Of a stretch of DNA of 64,000 nt, positions 16,736-25,986 are shown in pieces. This DNA is from Urechidicola vernalis (lineage in GTDB: Bacteria > Bacteroidota > Bacteroidia > Flavobacteriales > Flavobacteriaceae): the NCBI RefSeq assembly GCF_031846385.1, contig NZ_JAVRHV010000001.1:248001-312000 (forward strand), written 5' to 3'. Position 1 is the first letter of the stretch. Every line of letters begins with the position of its first letter. Under the pieces are notes generated by a model. That model saw nothing but the letters and a program-made list of their open reading frames with translations. It was not told the origin of the DNA and did not search any database. The position numbers and the translations under genes were made by a program.

Positions 16736-19303
16736 ATGAAAAACCTTTTATTTATTCCAATAGCAATCCTTTTGATCAGTTTATTTTCATGTACAAATCT
16801 TGAAAAGGAAGCGAAAGTAAGGCTCAAAAATAATATCAACCGCGAATGGAAATTTACCTTTAGTTCTGAAACAGATGATTTCTCTGCAGAAGTATCTGAA
16901 GGTTCGAAATGGGAAAGAGTAGGATTACCTCATAGTTTTAGTATTCCTTATTTCCGCTCCGAAAGTTTTTACGAAGGTTATGGTTGGTACCAGAAATCAT
17001 TACAAATAGATGAGAATTGGATCGGTCAAAATATAAGCCTAGAATTTGACGGTGTTTTCCAAGTTGCAGAGATTTTCCTGAATGGAGACAAAGTTGGTGA
17101 GCATAGAGGTGGATATACTGGATTTACGATTGATATCTCAAAAGCCGTAAAAAAAGGTGAAAATCTTTTAGCAGTACGTGTCAATAATCTATGGGATGCG
17201 CAATTAGCACCTAGAGCAGGAGAGCATGTTTTTAGTGGTGGTATTTACAGAGATGTTTATCTTAATATAACCACTCCTTTGCATGTTGTATGGAACGGTA
17301 CTTTCGTTTCTACTCCTGTGGTGAATAAAGAAAAAGCGGTAGTTAATGTTAAAACAACCATAGAAAATAAAAGCAAGTCATTAAAAAAGTTCACTTTAAA
17401 AACTGTTATTGTTGATGATTCTGATCAAGTAATAACCGAAATGCTTTCTGAGCAAACGATTGATGCGGGTGCTATGGTTGACGTTGATCAATTGAGTAAA
17501 GAAATTAATGATCCTAAATTATGGTCACCAGATGCACCCAACTTATACAAGGCACTTACTTACATCTATGAAAATGATGTGTTGGTAGATAACTACGAAT
17601 CTACTTTTGGTTTTAGATGGACAGAATGGACGGCTGATAAGGGGTTTTTCTTAAACGGCGAACATGTTTATTTGGAAGGTGTAAACGTACATCAAGATCA
17701 TGCTGGTTGGGGAGATGCCGTAACCAAAGCCGGAATTTATCGTGATTTAAAACTGATGAAAGATGCCGGATTCAATTTAATTCGTGGTTCTCATTATCCA
17801 CATCATCCTTACTTTACACAAGTTTGCGACGAACTTGGACTCATGTTCTTGCCTGAAAACTGTGTTTGGGGAATTGGTGGTTTTGTAGATGATGGTTATT
17901 GGAATTCAAGTACCTACCCAATTCATGAAGAAGATATGGAGGCCTATAATAAAAGTGCAGCGATGACTCTTGAAGAGTTGATTCAAATTAACAGAAACAG
18001 TCCTTCTGTTATTGCTTGGAGCATGAGTAATGAGCCATTTTTCACGGCTAATGAAGTCATGGAGCCAATGAAGGAACTTTTATCAGAATTAGTAGAATTG
18101 TCACATGAGTTGGACCCATCTCGACTCGCTATGATTGGTGGCGCGCAGCGAAGAGATGTAGATGTTTTAGGAGATATTGCAGGGTATAATGGAGATGGAG
18201 CCACCTTATATAAAAATCCTGGAATGCCAAATATGGTAAGTGAATATGGTTCTTGTGTAACGGATCGTCCGGGTGACTACACCCCGTGTTGGACGAGTCA
18301 TATAGCCGATGGCGAAAAACCAGAATGGCGCAGTGGTCATGCAATATGGTGTGGTTTCGACCATGGTAGTATTGCAGTAAATATGGGTGAAATGGGAATT
18401 GTAGATTTCTTTAGAATCCCAAAACGATCTTGGTATTGGTACAGAAACTATTTTAACGGAATTGCTCCGCCAGAATGGCCTGTGGAAGGAACTCCTAAAA
18501 GTTTAAAACTTTTTGCAGATAAAACAACAATTCATGGAACGGATGCTACGGACGATACACATATTAACGTGAAGGTAATTGGAGAAAACGGAAAGCATAT
18601 TTCAAATAGTCCAGATGTTACGCTGACGATTATTTCAGGACCAGGTGAATTCCCAACCGGAAGAAGCATTACTTTTAAGGAAACCACCTATAATGATATT
18701 CAGATTTTAGATGGTCATGCAGCTATAGAGTTCCGTAGTTATGAAGGTGGTAAAACCGTAATTGAAGCAACTTCGGAAGGCTTGGCATCTGCACAAATTG
18801 AAATTATAATAACTGGAGAGCCTACATTTGTTGAAGGAAAAACACCTTTAGTTAAGGATAGAATTTATACCGATTACAGATTGTTAAAGGCTATTGAGAA
18901 AGGAGAGCCTGTTAAGGTTTCTGATACAAGACCCACGCGAACAAATTCTACAAGTAATAGTCTGCCTTCTTTAGCAAACGATGGTCATAAGTGGACCAAG
19001 TGGAAGCCAAGTATAGAAAATGGTAGTGTTTGGTGGGAATTAGATATGGAAAACTTTTATGATGTAGATCGGGTTGAACTTAATTTTGTGAATGCCTTTA
19101 GTGGTGAAATTTCTATTGCAACATCACTTAATAAAAAAGACTGGATTCTTATAGATGAGAATACATATCAACATTTAAAAGAAACCATTCGTAAAATAGA
19201 AGATACTTCTAAAGTGCGTTTTTTAAGAATTAATTTAAATCCAAAGAATGTTAATGATCCTCTTGTAATAGGAGAATTTGAAGTGTTTGGAAATACGAAT
19301 TAA
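16736..19303 (+). CDS. GH2 glycoside hydrolase lipoprotein with C-terminal discoidin-like domain
   Basis: An 855-residue GH2 enzyme. The signal ends in a lipobox with Cys19 (SLFSC), so it should be anchored in the envelope. It has an N-terminal sugar-binding domain (about 30-185), an immunoglobulin-like domain, a TIM barrel with acid/base Glu433 (WSMSNEP) and nucleophile Glu503 (MVSEYGS), a DUF4982/Big-type linker domain, and a C-terminal F5/8-type-C-like domain (about 735-855; WWELDMENFYDVDRVEL), a probable carbohydrate-binding module. The barrel motifs differ from LacZ and fit the broader beta-galactosidase/beta-glucuronidase branch, so beta-galactosidase is likely but beta-glucuronidase or another activity is possible. 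Ten bases separate it from the next gene. Confidence 0.87.
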   Translation: MKNLLFIPIAILLISLFSCTNLEKEAKVRLKNNINREWKFTFSSETDDFSAEVSEGSKWERVGLPHSFSIPYFRSESFYEGYGWYQKSLQIDENWIGQNISLEFDGVFQVAEIFLNGDKVGEHRGGYTGFTIDISKAVKKGENLLAVRVNNLWDAQLAPRAGEHVFSGGIYRDVYLNITTPLHVVWNGTFVSTPVVNKEKAVVNVKTTIENKSKSLKKFTLKTVIVDDSDQVITEMLSEQTIDAGAMVDVDQLSKEINDPKLWSPDAPNLYKALTYIYENDVLVDNYESTFGFRWTEWTADKGFFLNGEHVYLEGVNVHQDHAGWGDAVTKAGIYRDLKLMKDAGFNLIRGSHYPHHPYFTQVCDELGLMFLPENCVWGIGGFVDDGYWNSSTYPIHEEDMEAYNKSAAMTLEELIQINRNSPSVIAWSMSNEPFFTANEVMEPMKELLSELVELSHELDPSRLAMIGGAQRRDVDVLGDIAGYNGDGATLYKNPGMPNMVSEYGSCVTDRPGDYTPCWTSHIADGEKPEWRSGHAIWCGFDHGSIAVNMGEMGIVDFFRIPKRSWYWYRNYFNGIAPPEWPVEGTPKSLKLFADKTTIHGTDATDDTHINVKVIGENGKHISNSPDVTLTIISGPGEFPTGRSITFKETTYNDIQILDGHAAIEFRSYEGGKTVIEATSEGLASAQIEIIITGEPTFVEGKTPLVKDRIYTDYRLLKAIEKGEPVKVSDTRPTRTNSTSNSLPSLANDGHKWTKWKPSIENGSVWWELDMENFYDVDRVELNFVNAFSGEISIATSLNKKDWILIDENTYQHLKETIRKIEDTSKVRFLRINLNPKNVNDPLVIGEFEVFGNTN

Positions 19304-19313
19304 ATAATAAATA

Positions 19314-20501
19314 ATGAAGATTGTAACTAGAGTTGTTTTTTTGATTTTAACCCTGTCATTTTATGAGGGTTTATCTCAGAATAAATTAGAAATAGAGGGC
19401 GTTATTAACGATAGCCAAGGAAATCCAATTCCGTATGTTTCAGTTCATATTCCAACCAAGCAAATAGGAACCACAAGTACGGAAGAAGGGAAGTTCTATT
19501 TAGCACTTGATAATTCCAATTTACAGGAAACTTTGGTAGTTTCAAGTATGGGTTTTAAAACATTTACGGTAAAAATTGAAGATTTTATGCAGCAGGATAT
19601 TGCTACAATCACCTTACAGGATGCCGTAACTAGTTTAGAAACGGTAGAAGTTATGAGTGCTTCAAAATCGAAGGATTATGTTGCTGAAGCGCTAAAGGAA
19701 TCAAAAAATACATTTATTAGCGATAATCATGAATTGAAACTTATTTATCGTAGGGCTTCAGTTGAGCAAAATGTATCAAAGTTTTTTGTTGAGCATTATA
19801 TGTCCTTTGTTTATAAAGGGCCAAAAAGTGCTATTTCAAGATTGCAAGTAAATGAGGCACGTGTATCTGCTGATTATCGAATCGCTCCTGAAAAGCAATG
19901 GGACCATGCCGCGGTATATATGGTAAGCCTAAACCCCTTAACCGGATATCATGGCTCTTTGAAAAGTATGGATTGGGTAAAAGTTGATGACACTACCTAT
20001 GATGGTGAAGATGTTATGATTTTGGAAGGAACAAAAAAGACGTCCGGAAAGGGTAAAAAGAATAAAACTATTTTATATATCGGATTTGATACTAACAATA
20101 TTTATAGAATTGAAAACTCCGTTGGAAATTCCGTGTATCAATATGTGAAAAATGCTGATGGAAAATTATACCTCAGTTATCATAAACGTGAGTACGGAGG
20201 TCAAAAGAAAATTTCAGAGTTCTATCAAAAAGGACTGAAACTAAAGAAACCATTTATACATTCTGCAATTAAACACGAAGCAATCGTTTTAAGTGTAGAG
20301 ACGGATAAAAAAAAATTCACGGCTCAAAGCTATGAAGAACATAATAAGGACATGAACGAAGTTGTACTGCCGTATCACCCTATTTTTTGGAAAAATTTGA
20401 GTTTACCTCCAGATACAGCATTTTATAAAAAAATAAAGCAGGAGTTGGAAGAAAACTATGGGGTGCCTTTAGAGAAGCAATATAACTTGGTTAATAAATA
20501 G
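19314..20501 (+). CDS. Exported carboxypeptidase-regulatory-like domain protein
   Basis: A 395-residue protein with a signal peptide (1-21). Residues 25-105 form a CarboxypepD_reg-like beta-sandwich (EGVINDSQGNPIPYVSVHIP, GTTSTEEGKFYLAL, VSSMGFKT). The rest is a mixed beta region with a KKTSGKGKKNK loop around 242-252 and no TonB-dependent barrel, so it is not a SusC-type receptor. Such domains occur alone in Bacteroidota surface proteins of unknown role. It sits between the GH2 lipoprotein (10 bases) and a sulfatase (7 bases), within the same transcription unit, so a role in glycan handling at the cell surface is plausible but unproven. Confidence 0.65.
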   Translation: MKIVTRVVFLILTLSFYEGLSQNKLEIEGVINDSQGNPIPYVSVHIPTKQIGTTSTEEGKFYLALDNSNLQETLVVSSMGFKTFTVKIEDFMQQDIATITLQDAVTSLETVEVMSASKSKDYVAEALKESKNTFISDNHELKLIYRRASVEQNVSKFFVEHYMSFVYKGPKSAISRLQVNEARVSADYRIAPEKQWDHAAVYMVSLNPLTGYHGSLKSMDWVKVDDTTYDGEDVMILEGTKKTSGKGKKNKTILYIGFDTNNIYRIENSVGNSVYQYVKNADGKLYLSYHKREYGGQKKISEFYQKGLKLKKPFIHSAIKHEAIVLSVETDKKKFTAQSYEEHNKDMNEVVLPYHPIFWKNLSLPPDTAFYKKIKQELEENYGVPLEKQYNLVNK

Positions 20502-20508
20502 ATTTCCA

Positions 20509-22089
20509 ATGGTAAAGTTCGATAGCATATTCCTTTTTATTGTATTCACCTTGATCGTTTCAGGATGTAAGAAAAAGTTAGGTGATGAGAAAAGTTCGCC
20601 AAATGTTATCCTAATTTATGCGGATGATTTAGGACGAGGATTGCTATCTCACGAAGGTCAAAAAATAATACAAACACCCAACATAGATAAATTGGCAGAA
20701 ACAGGTGTTCGTTTTGAAAGTGCTTATGGAGGTATGTTTTGTTCGCCAGCACGTGCTAGTTTATTAACGGGTTATCACGATTTGCACACTGACAAATGGG
20801 AAATTTCCAGAGCAGGTTTATATTCAGATATTACGCGAGATAAATACACGCGAGAACAGGTAGAGAATGCATACGATAAACAGGCAACTCCTGTTCCAGA
20901 AAATGAAGTTTTCCTTCCTGAAGTATTTAAACAGGCAGGGTATGTAACTGCTCAAGTGGGAAAATTGGATTGGGGTTTTGCCACAACACACAAACAGTTG
21001 AAAAGGCATGGCTGGGATTACTATTATGGTTATTACGACCATCAACGTTGCCATGGTTTCTATCCTCCGTTTTTATTCGAAAATGGTGAAATGGTCATGA
21101 TTGAAGGAAACACAAGAGCGGATTGTGGAAAAACTGCTGAATGGGACAAAAACGGAGGTTATGAAGATCGATGGAATATGGAAGGAAAGAAACAATATTC
21201 TCAGAATTTGTTTTTGGATAAAATGATTGGCTTCCTCAGAAAAAATAAAGACAGCAGTTTTTTCTTGTACCATCCTACCCAATTACCACATGGGCCTTCA
21301 TCAATACCAGAAATTCATCCTGACTTTAAATCTAATAACGAACTGACTGAAATAGAAAAAACCTACGCATCCATGGTTAAAATGCTAGATGATCATGTAG
21401 GTATACTTGTTGAAGAATTAAAAACACTTGGCTTATATGAGAACACCATCATTGTTTTCTCTGGTGATAATGGGCATGAAATTTATTATCCGTCAGAAGA
21501 TAAAATCAACAAACCGATGTTAAACATGCAAACCGGTAAAAATTTCGACAATGTACACACTAAATATTATAGTGAGTTAGTTGGTGATGTGTTTAATGGA
21601 AACGATGGTATGGCCGGTATGAAACGAGATAATTGGGAGGGCGCTGTTAGAGTACCTCTTATCTATAATTGGCCGGGTAAACTTGAAGAAGGGAAAACAA
21701 TACATACCAAAGTAGCCAATTATGATATGATGAACACTTTTGCAGATTTATTAAACGTTGATTTATCAAACGAAAAAGATGGACTTTCGTATTTACCCGA
21801 ATTATTAGGAGAAAAATCAGGGAAAGTTCATGATTTTATTGTGTATTCTTCATTTCAAGGACCAGCATTGGTTACACAGGATGGATGGAAACTACGATAC
21901 TATGGTCCAAAAGACATCTATCAACTTTATTACTTACCAGATGATTATAGAGAAGATATGGAGTTGTCTGAAAATCACCCAGAAAAACTTGAACGATTAA
22001 AAATAGAACTAATAAAAGCATGTAACGGTGATATAAAAAACGGATGGTTTTCTTATCAATCTGGTATTTTAGAAACACCCAATATTTAA
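20509..22089 (+). CDS. S1-family sulfatase lipoprotein
   Basis: A 526-residue sulfatase carrying a lipobox (LIVSGC, Cys20), so it is probably tethered to the membrane, unlike most of its neighbours, which have plain signal peptides. Motifs: Asp39-Asp40 (YADDLGRG), CSPAR with Cys78 for formylglycine, GKLDWG where related enzymes have GKWH (the His position differs), HPTQLPHGP and SGDNGHE as the second metal site. It is longer than typical arylsulfatases because of insertions near residues 90-130 and 340-370. It starts seven bases after the carboxypeptidase-regulatory-like gene. The changed GKLDWG motif marks a distinct subfamily; the target sulfate is unknown. Confidence 0.87.
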   Translation: MVKFDSIFLFIVFTLIVSGCKKKLGDEKSSPNVILIYADDLGRGLLSHEGQKIIQTPNIDKLAETGVRFESAYGGMFCSPARASLLTGYHDLHTDKWEISRAGLYSDITRDKYTREQVENAYDKQATPVPENEVFLPEVFKQAGYVTAQVGKLDWGFATTHKQLKRHGWDYYYGYYDHQRCHGFYPPFLFENGEMVMIEGNTRADCGKTAEWDKNGGYEDRWNMEGKKQYSQNLFLDKMIGFLRKNKDSSFFLYHPTQLPHGPSSIPEIHPDFKSNNELTEIEKTYASMVKMLDDHVGILVEELKTLGLYENTIIVFSGDNGHEIYYPSEDKINKPMLNMQTGKNFDNVHTKYYSELVGDVFNGNDGMAGMKRDNWEGAVRVPLIYNWPGKLEEGKTIHTKVANYDMMNTFADLLNVDLSNEKDGLSYLPELLGEKSGKVHDFIVYSSFQGPALVTQDGWKLRYYGPKDIYQLYYLPDDYREDMELSENHPEKLERLKIELIKACNGDIKNGWFSYQSGILETPNI

Positions 22090-22147
22090 ATTAAAAATTA
22101 ATTAGAGTTTCAAAAAAAATAACAAACAATAATACAAAGTCAAAAAC

Positions 22148-24517
22148 ATGAATTATACTATCAAATTAGTTGCCATATTATTTATTTTAAGTTTGACATC
22201 TTGCAGTCAAAAAGGAACTCAAGATCAAACCGATCACCTAAAGTTATGGTATAACCAACCAGCTACAGATTGGCAGTCTGAAGCCTTGCCTATTGGTAAT
22301 GGTTTTATGGGAACCATGTTTTTTGGTGGTATTGAAAAAGAGCAAATTCAGTTTGCTGAAGGAACGCTTTGGAGCGGTGGACCAGGAAGTGGCGATGAAT
22401 ATAACTATGGTATAAAGAAAGATGCTTGGAAACACCTAGCAGAAGTTCGCCGTTTGCTCGATGAAGGTAAAATGGACGAAGCCCATGAATTGGCAAACCG
22501 AGAATTAACGGGTTCTATGTATAAAGATCCAGATTCAAAATCATCTTTTGGTAATTATGGCGCTCAGCAAACCATGGGCGATCTATTTATAGAAGTAAAA
22601 CATGAAGGAGAGGTTTCTGATTACATTCGTGAACTGGATATTGAAAATGCAGAAGGTCGTGTGAGTTACACTATTGGAGATACTCAATATTCGCGGACTT
22701 ATTTCGCAAGTTACCCGTCTAAAACCATGATATACAGATTCGAAAGTAATACTGCTACTGACTATTCTTTGACATACAAAACTCCGCATATTAAGAATAC
22801 TGAATCATTCTCAAATGCAACCTATTCATTTCAAGGTCATGTTGAAGACAATGGAATGGAGTTTGAAACACGTATAAAATTTGAAACCGACGGTACTATT
22901 GAATTTAAAGACGGGGAACTAATAGTTTCTAGCGCAAAGTATGTGAATATGTATCACGCAGCAGCAACGGACTATACAACAAATTACCCAACTTATAAGG
23001 GTAATGATTATGTGGCTGCGAATATAAAAACATTAGAGAATATTGAAGGAAAATCATTTGATGCCTTACGAACGGAGCATCAACATGATTTTAGTAACCT
23101 TTTTGATCGTGTTGAACTTGATTTGGGTGATAACAAAAGAGATAGCATTACAACGGGCAAACGTTTATTTGAATATTCAAAAGGGTTAACAGATGCCGGA
23201 TTGGAAGAATTGTATTTTCAATACAGTCGTTATTTAATGATCTCTGCATCTCGTCCAGGAAGTATGCCATTGAATTTACAAGGAAAGTGGAATAATAGTA
23301 CAAATCCGGCTTGGGCTAATGACTATCATATGAATATCAATCAGCAAATGCTATACTGGCCAGCCGAAGTTGCAAACTTGAGTGAGTGCCATGTACCATT
23401 GTTCGATTATATGGAAACTTTAGTCGAGCCAGGAAGGATATCTGCAAAGGAATTCTTTAATACACGTGGGTGGATTGTTAACACCATGAATAATCCTTTT
23501 GGGTATACCTCTCCGGGGTGGAATTTTCCATGGGGATTCTATCCAGGTGGCGCAGGATGGTTATGTCAACACCTTTGGGAGCAATACGAATTTACCCAAG
23601 ACAAAAAATTCTTAAAGGAAACAGCATATCCTATGATGAAAGAGGCGGCGTTATTTTGGATTGATTATTTAATAGAAGATGAAAACGGCTATTTAGTTTC
23701 TTCGCCTTCGTATTCTCCAGAACATGGTGGCATTTCAAGAGGAGCTTCTATGGATCACCAAATTGCGTGGGATTTATTAAATAATAGCATCGCTGCAAGC
23801 GAGATTTTGGGTGTTGATGAGGAGTTTAGAAAAGAAGCAAAATCAATTCAAGAAAAAATTGCACCACCAACCATTGGAAGTTGGGGACAATTACAAGAAT
23901 GGAAAGAAGATGTAGATGATCCGAAAAGCAAGCACCGCCACGTTTCTCATTTATATGCATTTCACCCTGGTAAACAAATATCGGTAGAAAAGACTCCTGA
24001 TTTCGCTGAGGCAGCAAAAGTTAGTTTGAATGCTCGTGGCGATGACGGAACTGGATGGTCATTGGCTTGGAAAGTTAATTTTTGGTCGAGACTTAAAGAT
24101 GGAGAGCGCGCCTATAAATTATACCGTAGATTATTGCAACCCATAGATACTAAAAAAGGTGGAATGATAGGTGGAACGTATACCAATTTACTATGCGGAC
24201 ACCCGCCATTTCAGTTAGATGGAAATATGGGAGGAGCAGCAGGAATGGCAGAAATGTTATTGCAGTCACATACTGGAAGTATTGAATTGCTTCCTGCTTT
24301 ACCAGCAGCATGGAAAAATGGAAGTGTAAAAGGATTAAAAGCCAGAGGCGGTTTTGAAGTAAGTGTTGAATGGAGAGATGGAAAGTTAGTCTCAGCAAAA
24401 GTTCATACTGTTAATGAAAGTGATGTTTCGATTAAATATGGAAACAATATAAAATCATTTAGATTAAAACCGAATCAAGAACTAAATCTTGACGAAGTGC
24501 TTAACGAAATTAATTAG
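22148..24517 (+). CDS. GH95 alpha-L-fucosidase / alpha-L-galactosidase lipoprotein
   Basis: A 789-residue GH95 enzyme with a lipobox at Cys19 (LTSC). The N-terminal beta domain opens with LPIGNGFMGTMFFGG and EGTLWSGGPG, hallmark GH95 strings. In the (alpha/alpha)6 barrel the catalytic Asn pair is in HMNINQQM (Asn396 and Asn398), the general acid is Glu525 (SPEHGG) and the conserved Asp is Asp691 (QLDGNMGG), matching the Asn-Asn-Glu-Asp set known from Bifidobacterium AfcA. GH95 members are inverting alpha-1,2-L-fucosidases or alpha-L-galactosidases. L-galactose and its derivatives occur in red-algal agars and porphyran, so alpha-L-galactosidase is a live alternative; the motifs alone do not decide. 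It is preceded by a 58-base gap. Confidence 0.9.
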   Translation: MNYTIKLVAILFILSLTSCSQKGTQDQTDHLKLWYNQPATDWQSEALPIGNGFMGTMFFGGIEKEQIQFAEGTLWSGGPGSGDEYNYGIKKDAWKHLAEVRRLLDEGKMDEAHELANRELTGSMYKDPDSKSSFGNYGAQQTMGDLFIEVKHEGEVSDYIRELDIENAEGRVSYTIGDTQYSRTYFASYPSKTMIYRFESNTATDYSLTYKTPHIKNTESFSNATYSFQGHVEDNGMEFETRIKFETDGTIEFKDGELIVSSAKYVNMYHAAATDYTTNYPTYKGNDYVAANIKTLENIEGKSFDALRTEHQHDFSNLFDRVELDLGDNKRDSITTGKRLFEYSKGLTDAGLEELYFQYSRYLMISASRPGSMPLNLQGKWNNSTNPAWANDYHMNINQQMLYWPAEVANLSECHVPLFDYMETLVEPGRISAKEFFNTRGWIVNTMNNPFGYTSPGWNFPWGFYPGGAGWLCQHLWEQYEFTQDKKFLKETAYPMMKEAALFWIDYLIEDENGYLVSSPSYSPEHGGISRGASMDHQIAWDLLNNSIAASEILGVDEEFRKEAKSIQEKIAPPTIGSWGQLQEWKEDVDDPKSKHRHVSHLYAFHPGKQISVEKTPDFAEAAKVSLNARGDDGTGWSLAWKVNFWSRLKDGERAYKLYRRLLQPIDTKKGGMIGGTYTNLLCGHPPFQLDGNMGGAAGMAEMLLQSHTGSIELLPALPAAWKNGSVKGLKARGGFEVSVEWRDGKLVSAKVHTVNESDVSIKYGNNIKSFRLKPNQELNLDEVLNEIN

Positions 24518-24581
24518 AGTTTTTCGGTAAATAGTAATTTAAGAATGAAATTACTTTGAATATGAAAAAAACACATATGAA

Positions 24582-25964
24582 ATGAAAAAAAGTCTATACG
24601 TAATTCTGTTAATATCCTATCTAGGAATTGCTCAAAAAAAACCAAACTTAATCATAATTATGACAGATGATATGGGTTGGGCAGATGTTGGATTTAATGG
24701 TTGTAAAGATATTCCAACACCTAATATTGATATCATCGCTAACGAAGGAGTGAGATTCGATGAAGGATATGTCTCGTTTCCAGTATGTGGACCTAGTAGA
24801 GCTGGTTTGTTAACCGGGCGCTATCAAGATCGATTTGGTTTTACCACCAATCCATCTATAGATCCAAACAACCCGATTGCGGGTTTACCGGTTGAAGAAG
24901 AGACTATAGCCCAAGTTTTACGAAAAGCCGAATATAATAGTGCAATTGTAGGTAAATGGCATATGGGTACCAATGCAGTTTTTCATCCTTTAGAAAGAGG
25001 CTTTGATTATTTCTACGGCTTTCTTTCAGGAGGTCATAATTACTACCACGATCAATTAATTTACAATGATTTATCAGATGTAACATCCAAATGGGGCTGG
25101 TATAAAACCAAAATTAAAGAGAATCATTCTGTTGTTGAAACGGATGATTATTTAACAGATGAATTGAGTGATGCCGCGGTTAGCTATATTAACAAGCAAG
25201 CAAGAAACGATCAGCACTTTATGTTGTACCTGGCATACAATGCACCACATACACCACTGCAAGCAACAGAAAAATATTTAGCTCGATTTCCAAATATTAA
25301 GGACAAAAAAAGAAAAACTTATGCCGCTATGGTAAGCGCTGTAGATGATGGTGTTGGACGAGTTTTAAATGCATTAAAAGAACAAGGTTTAGATGAAGAA
25401 ACTATTATTGTTTTTTTATCGGATAATGGTGGGGCACATAATAATGCTTCAGACAATGGTCCGCTTCGTGGCTTAAAAGGAGATTTATTTGAAGGTGGTG
25501 TACGCGTACCTTTTGCAATGCGATGGAAAGGTAACATTCCTGAGGGAAAAACGTACAAGAATGCTGTGTCTTCATTAGATATAATGGCAACAATAGTAGC
25601 GCGAAATAACATTAAGATAAATAAGGAGCGTCCTTTAGATGGAGTGGATTTAGTTCCTTTTTTAACTGGAAATAAAAAGGGTAATCCGCATGATGTATTG
25701 TTTTGGAGAAAATGGGAACAGAATGCAATGGCTATTCGAAAAGGAAACCTAAAATTGGTAAAGAATATTAAAGATAATCATAAGGATTTGGAATTGTTTG
25801 ATTTGTCTTTAGACGTTTCGGAATCGAACAATTCAAAAGTGAAGGTTAAGCAAACCTCGAAAGAGTTGCAAAAGGAATGGGAACAATGGAATTCGGAATT
25901 AAAAGATCGAGTTTTTCCAACCTTGGGAAGCGATAATTGGTGGAGTAAGAAAGGGAAAAAATAA
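24582..25964 (+). CDS. S1-family sulfatase (arylsulfatase-like)
   Basis: A 460-residue exported sulfatase with a short signal peptide (1-17). Asp29-Asp30 (MTDDMGW), CGPSR with Cys69 as formylglycine, GKWHMGT, NAPHTPLQAT and SDNGGAH form the active site. It parallels the sulfatase at 15045-16433 along its length, including KDKKRKTYAAMV and the EGGVRVPF segment, so these are paralogues. Just upstream, a seven-codon frame (ATG at 24562) stops with TGA at 24583-24585, overlapping the sulfatase start as ATGA; it may couple translation or be a duplicated start. The gene lies 64 bases after GH95 and 22 bases before the next sulfatase. Substrate unknown. Confidence 0.9.
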   Translation: MKKSLYVILLISYLGIAQKKPNLIIIMTDDMGWADVGFNGCKDIPTPNIDIIANEGVRFDEGYVSFPVCGPSRAGLLTGRYQDRFGFTTNPSIDPNNPIAGLPVEEETIAQVLRKAEYNSAIVGKWHMGTNAVFHPLERGFDYFYGFLSGGHNYYHDQLIYNDLSDVTSKWGWYKTKIKENHSVVETDDYLTDELSDAAVSYINKQARNDQHFMLYLAYNAPHTPLQATEKYLARFPNIKDKKRKTYAAMVSAVDDGVGRVLNALKEQGLDEETIIVFLSDNGGAHNNASDNGPLRGLKGDLFEGGVRVPFAMRWKGNIPEGKTYKNAVSSLDIMATIVARNNIKINKERPLDGVDLVPFLTGNKKGNPHDVLFWRKWEQNAMAIRKGNLKLVKNIKDNHKDLELFDLSLDVSESNNSKVKVKQTSKELQKEWEQWNSELKDRVFPTLGSDNWWSKKGKK

Positions 25965-25986
25965 GAAATTTAAAGTAAATATTTAG

